NCBI GenBank assembly: GCA_023397475.1
Contig: JAEWUD010000022.1
Location: 62,001 to 126,000 of the forward strand
Direction of reading: 5' to 3'
Origin: Bacillota bacterium
GTDB taxonomy: Bacteria > Bacillota > Clostridia > Saccharofermentanales > Saccharofermentanaceae
DNA: 64,000 nucleotides
The notes below the pieces were generated by a model, which had not been told where the DNA came from, made no database searches, and worked only from the letters and a program-made list of their open reading frames with translations. A program made the translations under genes and the position numbers. The stretch's first letter is position 1. The number at the start of each line of letters is the position of its first letter. Below, piece by piece: positions 23,373 through 32,170 of this stretch.

Positions 23373-25437
23373 CTGGGTACTTTATCCTTTCGTGGAAAAC
23401 TCCTGAATATACCTGTAGGAATGACCGGATAATGAGTTCAATATCATTGAAAGATAAACCGGAGTTAACCAATTGATCCAACTCAATCTTCTGCTTGATC
23501 AGCTTGCGGAATAATTCTTCCGCGGCATCCAGTGATGTAATCCCGGTTGACTTGATCGCAGCTTCACAGGTGTCCGCGAGCATAACGACAGCGGATTCCC
23601 GGGAAGAAGGGATCGAACACCGGTAACGGAAAGTGTTCATCTGTGGCTCGGGTAAGCCGCCTTCTACGGATAGTGTCTTGGCCTTATGATAGAAATACGC
23701 CTGGAAGGTCGAACCATGATGCTCCTGAATAATGCGAACGATGGCGTTGGGGAGTCGGTACTTCCGGGCTAATCGCACGCCTTGATCCGGGTGAGCGGTA
23801 ATGATCGCCGCGCTCTCCTCGGGTGCCAGAAGATCATGAGGATTCTGGCCGTCCTGCTGATTCTCTGTGAAATATTGCGGCTTCTCAAGCTTGCCGATAT
23901 CGTGATAATACGCGCCGACCTTAGCCAGCAGTGAGTTGGCCCCGATCGCTTCCGCTGCGGAGTCCGCAAGATTGGCAACCATCATGCTGTGCTGGGATGT
24001 TCCGGGAGCCTCGACAAAAAGTCTCTTCAACAAAGGGTTTCCGGGCTGCGACAAGTCAATTAAGCGTACCGGAGACACCGTGTTGGAAATGAGCTCAAAT
24101 ATCGGCATGAAACCGATCGCGGCGATAACAGAGACGGCTCCAGCAATCACGGCCCATATGAATCCGACGAACATTTCGGTTCGGCTGGACTTCAAGACAA
24201 GATTCACGCTGATTGAAGCGACCGCACACGCAAGAGAAGTGAAAAGAATCAGCGAAGCTGAGTTATATTTACGACTTCGCTGTCCCGCGATCATCGATGA
24301 AACAAATATACCGGCAATCGAAATCAAGATAAACTCTGTGTCAAAATTGAACATGGGAAGAATGATCAGCATGTTCAGAAAGGACAGAATAATTCCGGAT
24401 CTTGCCCCGAGGTAGGTCGCCGCAATAACAGCGGTGAAAAAAACCGGCGAAATCATCGAGGAGAAGTTTGACAGGTAGATGGACGATATGACCGGTACGA
24501 TAAAAGATACGACCAATGCAACGATGTCGCGGAAGTTCTCAAGAAATGCCGTCTCAAAACGTTTGAAATAGATGCCGACGAGTGTGAGAACCATCAAGAC
24601 GTAGACCGCTATGCCGGCAAGAAGTAGATAATCGAACTGTGTCGTTTCGATGAGATCCAGCTCGATCAGTGTCTGATACATATCCTTTGTGATTACGTCA
24701 CCGAAGGACACAATACGTGAACCTTTCTCAATCATGACCGGATCGTTAATTTCGGCGTTATAGGCGGCTAACCGGGAGGCGTTGGTCGCAGCTTCATCAT
24801 ACACAGCGTTGGGCCTTAGGATTCCCGTAAGAATCGAGTTGACCAGGTGATCGTTCGAAACGTAGATGAATGACTCGGAAGAGTCTACATCCGCGGATAA
24901 TTCAGTGATGCGATCGGATAGCAGTACGTCGTCGACCTTATCCTTCAGAACCAGAGAGGCTATCGAAACAGTTTCCGATTGAACGTAATCAAGATTCGTC
25001 TGTGCGCAAGTGATCAGCTGAAAGGATTCATCATCGGTGAGCGTAACGCCGAACTGTGATTCGACGGAAGCAATGAGTGTGTTACTCAGCTCTCGATAGG
25101 GCTGCTTGACGGACCCGTCGGTATTATAGTTGTTCTTGCGGATCTCATTGACAACCGAGAAGAAAGAGGTCAGGTCGGTTACACCTTGTGTGGAAATTTC
25201 CTCAGAGCGGACATAAATCGGAAGAATCTTCGCGCTTGACTCCTCTGCTCTGCGTTCCGTTTCGGCGCGATCAATGACCGCACGGGGAGCGGTGATATCT
25301 CGATCGCTTACCATTCCCTCGGTGAGGTTGAATCGATCGGGAATGGAACCATAATAGACCAGCACAATAACCGATATGGACAGCACCGCAAGGATCATGG
25401 CCGGAATATAGGTTTTCAAGGACCGGCTTAATTTCAT
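23350..25437 (-). CDS. pgpH: PgpH-type 7TM-HD cyclic-di-AMP phosphodiesterase
   Basis: 695 aa. One N-terminal TM, a ~240-residue extracytoplasmic 7TMR-HDED domain, seven TM segments, then a cytoplasmic HD domain: GTSQHSMMVANLADSAAEA and YYHDIGKLEKPQYFTENQ. The family hydrolyses c-di-AMP to pApA, linking to osmotic and wall homeostasis. The start overlaps the phoH stop by 4 bases and the stop overlaps ybeY-era, so the three are translationally coupled. Confidence 0.93.
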   Translation of the reverse strand: MKLSRSLKTYIPAMILAVLSISVIVLVYYGSIPDRFNLTEGMVSDRDITAPRAVIDRAETERRAEESSAKILPIYVRSEEISTQGVTDLTSFFSVVNEIRKNNYNTDGSVKQPYRELSNTLIASVESQFGVTLTDDESFQLITCAQTNLDYVQSETVSIASLVLKDKVDDVLLSDRITELSADVDSSESFIYVSNDHLVNSILTGILRPNAVYDEAATNASRLAAYNAEINDPVMIEKGSRIVSFGDVITKDMYQTLIELDLIETTQFDYLLLAGIAVYVLMVLTLVGIYFKRFETAFLENFRDIVALVVSFIVPVISSIYLSNFSSMISPVFFTAVIAATYLGARSGIILSFLNMLIILPMFNFDTEFILISIAGIFVSSMIAGQRSRKYNSASLILFTSLACAVASISVNLVLKSSRTEMFVGFIWAVIAGAVSVIAAIGFMPIFELISNTVSPVRLIDLSQPGNPLLKRLFVEAPGTSQHSMMVANLADSAAEAIGANSLLAKVGAYYHDIGKLEKPQYFTENQQDGQNPHDLLAPEESAAIITAHPDQGVRLARKYRLPNAIVRIIQEHHGSTFQAYFYHKAKTLSVEGGLPEPQMNTFRYRCSIPSSRESAVVMLADTCEAAIKSTGITSLDAAEELFRKLIKQKIELDQLVNSGLSFNDIELIIRSFLQVYSGVFHERIKYPDDIIVRK

Positions 25438-26405
25438 AGCTCTTCGTGCCCCCTCTCCATCCTCTCATTATAAGCCTTGAGAATTCTCTGTACCAATGGA
25501 TTTCTTACGATATCCGCGTCATTCAACGTAACAACGGATAATCCCTTAACATTTGGAAGTAGTTCAGCCGCGTCAGATAATCCGTTTCTCATTCCGCGCG
25601 GAAGATCAATTTGCGTAATATCACCGAGTACGCAGGCACGCGCGTTCATTCCGATCCTCGTAAGAAACATTTTCATTTGCTCAACAGATGTGTTCTGCGC
25701 TTCGTCTAATACAATGAATGCGTCATCGAGCGTACGACCTCGCATAAACGCCAGAGGTGACACTTCGATCATACCTTTCTCGGAATACCGTTCGAAGGCT
25801 TCCTCTCCCAGCAAATCGAACAGCGCGTCATAGATCGGCCGCATATATGGATCGACCTTCTCCTTGATGTCACCCGGGAGAAAACCCAGTCGCTCACCGG
25901 CCTCTACTGCCGGACGCGCCAGGATGATACGCGAGACTTCGCGCTTTTTGAATGCGGCGACAGCCATGGCAACGCCCAGATATGTCTTTCCTGTTCCGGC
26001 TGGGCCGATACATAGGACAACTTCATTGTGCTTCTGTGCATCAATGTAAACTTGTTGGCCAAGGGTTTTGGCTCGAATCGACTTCCCGTGCGGCGTGACG
26101 AGAATCGGCTCCTTGCCGGTCAAGAGAAAGGTATCGAGTCGTCCTTCCCTGCGAAGCCTCGACAGATAGAGAACACACGGAACATCCGGTTCTTCTCCTT
26201 CGAGAATTGCCCGGTCAAGTGCACGAACGACATCACAGGCCGAAAGCACGTTGGATTCATCGCCGGAAATGACGGCCTCATCACCGGACAGCTCGATATG
26301 AACCTCGAAAAAGTTCTCGATATTGCGCAGAAGATGACCGTTACCGACCGATAATTTTTGCGGCTCCGACAAAGGAAAGCGTGTGCTCAGATCTTGTGTT
26401 GTCAT
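25434..26405 (-). CDS. phoH: PhoH-like ATPase
   Basis: 323 aa. Walker A GPAGTGKTYLGV, Walker B IVLDEAQNTS, and MFLTRIG typical of the PhoH helicase-like ATPase of superfamily 1, with an N-terminal KH-like stretch (FFEVHIELSGDEAVISGDE). GAGG seven bases before ATG 26405. It opens the phoH-pgpH-ybeY-era-recO run. A role in RNA metabolism is inferred from neighbours. Confidence 0.94.
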   Translation of the reverse strand: MTTQDLSTRFPLSEPQKLSVGNGHLLRNIENFFEVHIELSGDEAVISGDESNVLSACDVVRALDRAILEGEEPDVPCVLYLSRLRREGRLDTFLLTGKEPILVTPHGKSIRAKTLGQQVYIDAQKHNEVVLCIGPAGTGKTYLGVAMAVAAFKKREVSRIILARPAVEAGERLGFLPGDIKEKVDPYMRPIYDALFDLLGEEAFERYSEKGMIEVSPLAFMRGRTLDDAFIVLDEAQNTSVEQMKMFLTRIGMNARACVLGDITQIDLPRGMRNGLSDAAELLPNVKGLSVVTLNDADIVRNPLVQRILKAYNERMERGHEEL

Positions 26406-26422
26406 GCTATCGCCTCTGTTTC

Positions 26423-27112
26423 TTAAGGTTGGATCATACTGTCTTCGGGAAGGCCAGGGATCTCGATCACATCATCGTTCGTCAGAACAAACTCCGACGT
26501 AACACCGAACTGGCCGACCAAAGTCTCGAGAAGTTGACGACCGCGAGTTAAATCCTCATCCGGATAGATCGCCCGTATCGTAAACGAGCTCGACGCGGCA
26601 TACGCATTCCCGTTGATAATGATTTGCGGGCTTGTGGAACCGGTGTCGCGTATCTCTGTCATCGCTACGATTCGCTCATCCGCGATCGAAATCGCAAGAG
26701 CGCCGCCTGCCCGCATTTCATTGGTGAAAAGCAATAACGTTTTCGCGTTGACCGTAAGCCCTGTCGTTGGGGTTATAACCAGTGTGATTCCTGAACCGGT
26801 CACCGGTGTCAGTCCCGCAAAAACTTCCGCCTTTGTTTTCTCGTCAAGAATCGCCTGCAACGCAGCATTATCGCCGGATAGTTCTTCTCCCATCGAGGCA
26901 ATCAGAGTGGATAATTCCTTATTCTTCTGCGTAAGATCATCATTCTCGCGAATCATGGCCATGACCTGTTCCTGCATCTCGACAATGTCCTTCTCGGCAT
27001 ACGCAGTCTGCCGATGATCATCATTGACATTCTTCATTTGAAGAGCGATCAACAATCCTAACAGGACAAAACTTGCGATTGCGATCATCGATAAGGAGAG
27101 TCGGCGATTCAT
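26423..27112 (-). CDS. DUF881 membrane-anchored protein (first of a pair)
   Basis: 229 aa. One N-terminal TM helix, a coiled coil (~35-75), then the DUF881 domain (TGSGITLVITP, LLLFTNEMRAGGALAISI, NGNAY). Function is unknown. In many Gram-positives such genes (ylxW/ylxX) lie near division genes. AAAGGAG seven bases before the ATG gives a clear start. The paralog upstream ends one base before this gene. Confidence 0.88.
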   Translation of the reverse strand: MNRRLSLSMIAIASFVLLGLLIALQMKNVNDDHRQTAYAEKDIVEMQEQVMAMIRENDDLTQKNKELSTLIASMGEELSGDNAALQAILDEKTKAEVFAGLTPVTGSGITLVITPTTGLTVNAKTLLLFTNEMRAGGALAISIADERIVAMTEIRDTGSTSPQIIINGNAYAASSSFTIRAIYPDEDLTRGRQLLETLVGQFGVTSEFVLTNDDVIEIPGLPEDSMIQP

Positions 27113-27113
27113 G

Positions 27114-27920
27114 TTACGTCTCCTTTGCGAAAAACTGATAGAAATCGTTGATTTTGGATTGATCGGTAAAAGCCGGTATCGTCAATTCCTCCGACTCGGA
27201 AAATGATATCTCCACCCCGTTGGTTATTCGAAAAGCAAGATAGGTATCTCCTTCAAAAATCGCGCGTCCGGTAACTGTGTCACAAACTGCGGTGATTTCG
27301 AAAGGGACGGGATGTCGTGCGTCATTGATGCGAACGGTTGGCCCGAGGCACGTGATGACGGACGTATTTACAATCCTCTCTCCGTTCACCGCAATCGCCT
27401 GAGCACCGGCTGACTTTAGAAGTTCCACAACGTACAGGACATCCTGAGAATGGATAAGACCGGTTTGCGTCAGATCTGAAGGATCAGATATCGTCGAGTC
27501 ATTGAGCGTTATCGTAATTCCGGGACCGGTGACTTCCGTGAATCCTGCCAGCATGCGCACCTTGGCAAGTCGTGTTGCCAAATCCGTGAAACCTTGCTCT
27601 TCGAGAATCTCGTCGGTTACACGATCCTTTTCGGCTCGAAGCGTCTCTTGATCGAGCGAGAGCGCCAGATTCGCTTCCTGCAGTTGTGTTAACTGCTCCC
27701 GGTATTCGGAAAGTTTCGTGTTCAAAGATGAATTCTGTAAATCCAAAGAAATTCTGTCGCGAAGTGTATTTGCCAGAATCAGTCCCAAAAGAAGGCAAAG
27801 AACCGTCATCATCACAGAAGCGATGCCTCGATCCGCCTTTGCCGCACTAGGTTCGGCGGGTTGATCTCCCGGTCTCTGTACGATACGATGATCGCCTCTT
27901 GTCGTTTCTGCCGGCATCAA
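27114..27920 (-). CDS. DUF881 membrane-anchored protein (second of a pair)
   Basis: 268 aa. A ~35-residue polar N terminus, one TM helix, a coiled coil, and DUF881 with TGPGITITLND, VVELLKSAGAQAIAVNGERI and NTSVITCLGPTVRIN. Paralog of the neighbour. The start is TTG 27920 or ATG 27917. GGAGG lies 10 bases before the TTG. Confidence 0.85.
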   Translation of the reverse strand: MMPAETTRGDHRIVQRPGDQPAEPSAAKADRGIASVMMTVLCLLLGLILANTLRDRISLDLQNSSLNTKLSEYREQLTQLQEANLALSLDQETLRAEKDRVTDEILEEQGFTDLATRLAKVRMLAGFTEVTGPGITITLNDSTISDPSDLTQTGLIHSQDVLYVVELLKSAGAQAIAVNGERIVNTSVITCLGPTVRINDARHPVPFEITAVCDTVTGRAIFEGDTYLAFRITNGVEISFSESEELTIPAFTDQSKINDFYQFFAKET

Positions 27921-27935
27921 ATCGAATAAGCCTCC

Positions 27936-28850
27936 TTATTCATTGCTTTTCGCGCGCAAGGTCATGAGCAAATCTTCATAATACGGCGGCAACTCACATT
28001 CCACATGAATTTCCTTTCCTGTTACGGGATGAAAGAATGTGATCTCGGTACTATGAAGTGCCTGGCCGGCAAGACCATAGGTCTTACGCTTCCCGGCATA
28101 CACCGGATCCCCGATGATCGGATGGCCGATGAAGGCCATGTGCGAACGGATCTGATGCGTTCTGCCGGTCTCTAATAACAGAGAAAGATCGGTTGCATCC
28201 ATGAATCTTTCCCCTACCGTAAAATGGGAAACGGAGGGCTTGCCCGATGATGTAACCGCCATACGCCTGCGGTCAGAACCGGAACGGCCGATCGGAGCGT
28301 CTACAGTACCCTTATCGACAGAAATAACCCCGTGAACGACAGCTCGATAACGACGTACTACTTCGTGGGAAGAGATCAACTTTGCCATTTTCTCGTGAAT
28401 GTCATTATTCTTTACCGCGATCAGGAGACCGGAGGTATCTTTGTCAATTCGATGAATGATGCCCGGACGGATTACCCCGTTGATGTCGGAAAGCTGACCC
28501 TCGCAATAATGCAACAGAGCGTGCACAAGCGTCCCGGTATAGTGACCCGGTGCAGGGTGAACAACCATACCCTGCGGTTTGTTGATTACGAGAAGATCAT
28601 TATCTTCATAACGAATGTCCAAAGGTATATTCTCCGGAAGGATATCCGTCATTACGGGTTCTTTTCGTATAATCTCAATTACATCTCCGGACTTTACCTT
28701 CAAAGAGGGTTTGCATAATGAACCGTTCACAAGAATTCGACCTTCGCCGATAAGTGTGGAAGCATACGAACGTGATAAACCGGCCGCGCTGGATGCGAGA
28801 TATGCATCAATTCGTGAACCGGAAACGTCGACGATCAGAGTATCTGTCAT
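27936..28850 (-). CDS. rluD: RluD-type 23S rRNA pseudouridine synthase
   Basis: 304 aa. N-terminal S4 domain (SRSYASTLIGEGRILVNG), then the RluA catalytic domain with HRIDKDTSGLL (catalytic Asp) and LLETGRTHQIRSHMAFIGHPIIGD. It isomerises uridines of large-subunit rRNA. GGAG five bases before ATG 28850. The start overlaps the lspA stop by 4 bases. lspA-rluD is a common pairing. Confidence 0.92.
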   Translation of the reverse strand: MTDTLIVDVSGSRIDAYLASSAAGLSRSYASTLIGEGRILVNGSLCKPSLKVKSGDVIEIIRKEPVMTDILPENIPLDIRYEDNDLLVINKPQGMVVHPAPGHYTGTLVHALLHYCEGQLSDINGVIRPGIIHRIDKDTSGLLIAVKNNDIHEKMAKLISSHEVVRRYRAVVHGVISVDKGTVDAPIGRSGSDRRRMAVTSSGKPSVSHFTVGERFMDATDLSLLLETGRTHQIRSHMAFIGHPIIGDPVYAGKRKTYGLAGQALHSTEITFFHPVTGKEIHVECELPPYYEDLLMTLRAKSNE

Positions 28851-29422
28851 AGTGTCTCCTTCGTATTTAGGACTGTTGCGGAAGTACGTTCTGTGTCGTC
28901 ATCGGAGCGTGCGTCCGATGCGACGGTCTCCGAAACCTGTGGTTCATCGATCTTGCGTCCGGAAAGTATTCGTTTGTCGAAAAAAATCAAGACAGTTAAA
29001 AGAATTGATCCGACAACAATACACATGTCTGCGAAGTTGAATATCGGAAAAGTATAGGAACCGAAACGGAACATGAGAAAATCCAGAACGGAACGAAGTC
29101 GAATTCGATCAATCATGTTTCCGATGGTTCCGCCGGCAACCAGAGCGATCGCAAGGCGTATCCATTCGTAGTTCTTGCCGCGAAGACGATAGAGAATGAC
29201 AATTAGAACGATGGAAACGATACCGGAAATAGCGGATAAGAGAATGATTCCCCAATCCTGTTCGGCGAGAAGACTGAATGCTCCTCCTGTGTTTCTCACA
29301 TTCGTGAGCGAGAAGAATCCTTCGATAATCGGATTCACCTGTCCGACATCGATGTTCTGCGAAATCAGATACTTAAAGTACTGATCGAGAATTACCAGAA
29401 AAATGATCAGAAAGTACAACAT
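28847..29422 (-). CDS. lspA: Lipoprotein signal peptidase LspA
   Basis: 191 aa. Four TM segments with both catalytic Asp motifs: GGTIGNMIDR and FPIFNFADMCIVVG. It cleaves the signal peptide of lipoproteins such as the two sugar-binding proteins and the DUF3048 protein here. The C terminus is about 40 residues longer than usual, charged and Ser/Thr-rich. ATG 29422 is chosen because the family begins at MLYFLIIFLVILDQ. Sixteen upstream in-frame codons fall inside ymdB. Confidence 0.93.
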   Translation of the reverse strand: MLYFLIIFLVILDQYFKYLISQNIDVGQVNPIIEGFFSLTNVRNTGGAFSLLAEQDWGIILLSAISGIVSIVLIVILYRLRGKNYEWIRLAIALVAGGTIGNMIDRIRLRSVLDFLMFRFGSYTFPIFNFADMCIVVGSILLTVLIFFDKRILSGRKIDEPQVSETVASDARSDDDTERTSATVLNTKETL

Positions 29423-29430
29423 AGTGATAA

Positions 29431-30219
29431 TTATCCTTCCACAATTCGAATTCGCGAAATGTCGACACATCGTCCGCTGACCGGATCGATATCGGCGACA
29501 ACCGCGTTAATCATCGCAAGACCTTCCGCTGTCTGATAAGGCGCCGGCAGTCGCTCGGCTAACCTTCGCAACGAGACCGTAACATCCATGCCCAGTACGC
29601 TGTTAAGAGCGCCCGTCATGCCCACATCCGTGATATGACCTGTACCGCGCTCGAGAATTCGCTCATCTGCCGTCTGCACATGTGTGTGTGTTCCAAGGAC
29701 CAGAGACGCTCGTCCGTCGAGATAGTATCCCATGGCCAATTTTTCGGAAGTCGCTTCGGCATGAAAATCCAGAACGACCATACGAGTCTGGTATCTTTCC
29801 CTGTATAGATCGATCAAACGATCCGCCTCGCGGAAAGGCGAATCACACGGATCCATATTCACCTGCCCCATGAGATTAAGGACAAGAACCTTCCCCTTTT
29901 CTTTGCCGTCGAAAAGTACGTGATCAAAACCCGGCCAGTCCGGCGAGACATTCGAGGGTCGAACAACATCATGTTCAGAATCGAGGAACCGCAATGCGTC
30001 AGGACGGAAGAACGTATGATTACCCAAAGTGAAGACATCGACACCGAAGCTCTTCATGTCACGAAGAATGGAGACGGAGACTCCGAGACCCGCCGCACAA
30101 TTCTCTGCGTTGGCAATACAGCAGTCGACGGACAGATTTGATTTCAAATCCTGAAGTCTTGACTTCAGGATGCGTCGTCCCGGTTGGCCGACGACATCAC
30201 CAATGAATAATACTCTCAA
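29431..30219 (-). CDS. ymdB: YmdB-family metallophosphodiesterase
   Basis: 262 aa from TTG 30219, which gives MRVLFIGDVVG as in the family and has GGGGG five bases upstream. Two in-frame ATGs at 30240 and 30231 have no ribosome site. Metal ligands are visible: GDVVG, AENCA, GNHT, DFHAE and GTHTHVQ. The family hydrolyses 2',3'-cyclic nucleotides, affects biofilm genes and usually sits beside rny, as here. A terminator separates it from rny, so it may be independently expressed. Confidence 0.9.
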   Translation of the reverse strand: MRVLFIGDVVGQPGRRILKSRLQDLKSNLSVDCCIANAENCAAGLGVSVSILRDMKSFGVDVFTLGNHTFFRPDALRFLDSEHDVVRPSNVSPDWPGFDHVLFDGKEKGKVLVLNLMGQVNMDPCDSPFREADRLIDLYRERYQTRMVVLDFHAEATSEKLAMGYYLDGRASLVLGTHTHVQTADERILERGTGHITDVGMTGALNSVLGMDVTVSLRRLAERLPAPYQTAEGLAMINAVVADIDPVSGRCVDISRIRIVEG

Positions 30220-30263
30220 TAGAACCCCCATTATACCCATGACTATTCCCGGTCATTTTACCA

Positions 30264-30313
30264 TAAAAAAAGGCGCTCTATGTGAGAAATTCCTCTCTCG
30301 CATAAAACGCCTT
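30264..30313 (-). terminator. Terminator between rny and ymdB
   Basis: AAGGCG...CGCCTT with an inner GAGAG/TTCTC-type stem, then a T7 run on the minus strand. Confidence 0.75.
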
Positions 30314-30348
30314 CATCAGGATCTAACGTAACCGATCAAAGATTCGCA

Positions 30349-31929
30349 TTATTTCGCGTATTCCGATGCTCTTGTCTCCCGAATGATATTAACCTTGATC
30401 TGTCCGGGATAATCGAGCTCTTCTTCGATCTTCTTACAAATTTCTCTAGCCTTGAGAATCATATCCGGATCTGAAACAATCTCCGGAACAACCATAACGC
30501 GAATTTCGCGTCCGGCCTGAATCGCATAGGATTTCTCGACACCTTCGAAGCTTGTGGCAATCTCTTCGAGCTTCTGGATTCTCTTGATGTACGTTTCAAG
30601 ATTCTCCCGTCTTGCTCCGGGTCTTGCCGCGGAAATTGCATCCGCTGCCGCTACGAGAACGGCAATCAGTGTCTCCGGCTCTACGTCACCGTGATGAGCC
30701 ATGATCGCGTTGATCACTTCGTTCGATTCCTTGTATCTGCGTGCGATATCAGCGCCTAGTTCAATATGCGAACCTTCCATCTCAAAATCGGCGGATTTGC
30801 CGATATCATGAAGAAGTCCGCATCTTTTCGCGAGTGTAACATCGAGACCCAACTCAGATGCCATCATACCCGCCAGCCAACAAACCTCGATGGAATGCTG
30901 GAGTACATTCTGTCCATAACTCGTACGGTAACGAAGTCTGCCGAGATACCGGATAATCTCCGGATGCAGGCCGACAATACCCGTATCAAATGCCGCTCTT
31001 TCACCTTCCTGCTTGATGGTCTGCGCAACTTCCTTCTTGGCCTTCTGCGCCATCTCTTCAATACGTGCAGGATGGATTCTTCCGTCAACGATCAGCTTCT
31101 CAATGGTAAGTCGAGCGATTTCGCGACGGATCGGATCGAAACTCGACAAGATGACGGCTTCCGGTGTGTCATCAATGATCAGATCAACACCCGTAATGGT
31201 CTCGATGGCACGAATGTTTCTGCCTTCACGACCGATAATGCGTCCCTTCATGTCATCATTCGGCAAGGATACGACCGACACCGTCACTTCAGAAACATAG
31301 TCCGAAGCATATCTCTGAATCGAGCTGACGATGATGTCTTTTGCCTTGCGATCCGCTTCTTCTTTGGTCTGTTCTTCCATCTGCTTCAAGAGCCCGGCCA
31401 TGTCATGACTGTATTCGAGTCTCGCCTGCTCAAGAACAAGATTACGCGCATCTTCGATCGTCAGACCGGAAATACGCTCCAATTCGACCACTTTCTGTTT
31501 CTCGTGCTCCCTCGCACGTTCTTCCATCGCCATAACATCGCTGACTCGAGCGTCCAGAGCATCTTCCTTCAGTTCAAGGTTCTCAAGTTTCTTATCAAGA
31601 ACCTCTTCCTTCTGCTCCAATCTGTGACGTTCCTTCGTCAGTTCTGCTTTGCGTTCACGGACATCACGCTCAAGTTCGACCTTGGCCTTCGTGATTTCTT
31701 CTTTTGCTTGAAGAAGTAGTTCACGTTTTCTGTTTTCAGCGTTCTTCTGTGCCTCTCCGACAAGCTTCTCAGCGTCGGTTTCTGCTTTGCCGATGTCCTC
31801 TTGCAGCTTCTTCTGTCTTGCGGACAGGCCTTTTCGAAAAAAGAAAGCTACGGCGAAACCGGAAATCAAAGCACCAGCCAGAAGACCGATAACCAAATAC
31901 AATAACCAGTCTATGGTACTCACCCCCAA
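30349..31929 (-). CDS. rny: Ribonuclease Y
   Basis: 526 aa. N-terminal TM helix (WLLYLVIGLLAGALISGFAVA), a long coiled coil (~30-200), the KH domain GRIIGREGRNIRAIE, and the HD domain HSIEVCWLAG...GLLHDIGK. It starts bulk mRNA decay at the membrane. The start is unclear: TTG 31929 opens the frame, GTG 31923 follows, and no separate ribosome site precedes either. The GGGGGTGA there overlaps the codons themselves. Confidence 0.95.
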   Translation of the reverse strand: MGVSTIDWLLYLVIGLLAGALISGFAVAFFFRKGLSARQKKLQEDIGKAETDAEKLVGEAQKNAENRKRELLLQAKEEITKAKVELERDVRERKAELTKERHRLEQKEEVLDKKLENLELKEDALDARVSDVMAMEERAREHEKQKVVELERISGLTIEDARNLVLEQARLEYSHDMAGLLKQMEEQTKEEADRKAKDIIVSSIQRYASDYVSEVTVSVVSLPNDDMKGRIIGREGRNIRAIETITGVDLIIDDTPEAVILSSFDPIRREIARLTIEKLIVDGRIHPARIEEMAQKAKKEVAQTIKQEGERAAFDTGIVGLHPEIIRYLGRLRYRTSYGQNVLQHSIEVCWLAGMMASELGLDVTLAKRCGLLHDIGKSADFEMEGSHIELGADIARRYKESNEVINAIMAHHGDVEPETLIAVLVAAADAISAARPGARRENLETYIKRIQKLEEIATSFEGVEKSYAIQAGREIRVMVVPEIVSDPDMILKAREICKKIEEELDYPGQIKVNIIRETRASEYAK

Positions 31930-31985
31930 TATTTAGTTTTCAAGTTACGATATTTACGTACAAATTTGTGAAATAACACTAAACC

Positions 31986-32015
31986 ATTGTAATAATTCTG
32001 CGATTCAAATGTCAA
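31986..32015 (-). promoter_or_regulatory. rny promoter
   Basis: TTGACA (32010-32015), 18 bases, TACAAT (31986-31991) on the minus strand. Close to sigma-A consensus. Confidence 0.8.
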
Positions 32016-32026
32016 CTCTTTTGTTC

Positions 32027-32041
32027 GTTTGAAGTTCAAAC
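32027..32041. promoter_or_regulatory. Perfect palindrome upstream of the rny promoter
   Basis: GTTTGAA-G-TTCAAAC ends 11 bases upstream of the rny -35, where an activator or repressor could bind. No known regulator is recognised. Confidence 0.45.
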
Positions 32042-32087
32042 TTTTGTCTAAACCGATGAAATCAGTTGAAATGTTACTATGGAACCC

Positions 32088-32150
32088 AAAAAAGAGGGGT
32101 TATTGCATCCTGAACTTTACGTTCATTCTGCAACAGCCCCTCTTCTCTAT
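32088..32150 (-). terminator. Structured terminator of the hydrogenase operon (repeat copy 1)
   Basis: On the minus strand AAGAGGGG pairs with CCCCTCTT and a T-run. Inside, TGTTGCA-GAA-TGAAC and GTTCA-GGA-TGCAATA pair around a purine 3x3 internal loop. The same core recurs at 49246-49297. Confidence 0.85.
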
Positions 32151-32170
32151 TCAACAAAAACAGACAGGAA

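Noticed and set aside
30766..31719. A 317-codon open frame on the + strand
   Set aside because: Exact antisense of rny, with no family match and no start signal.
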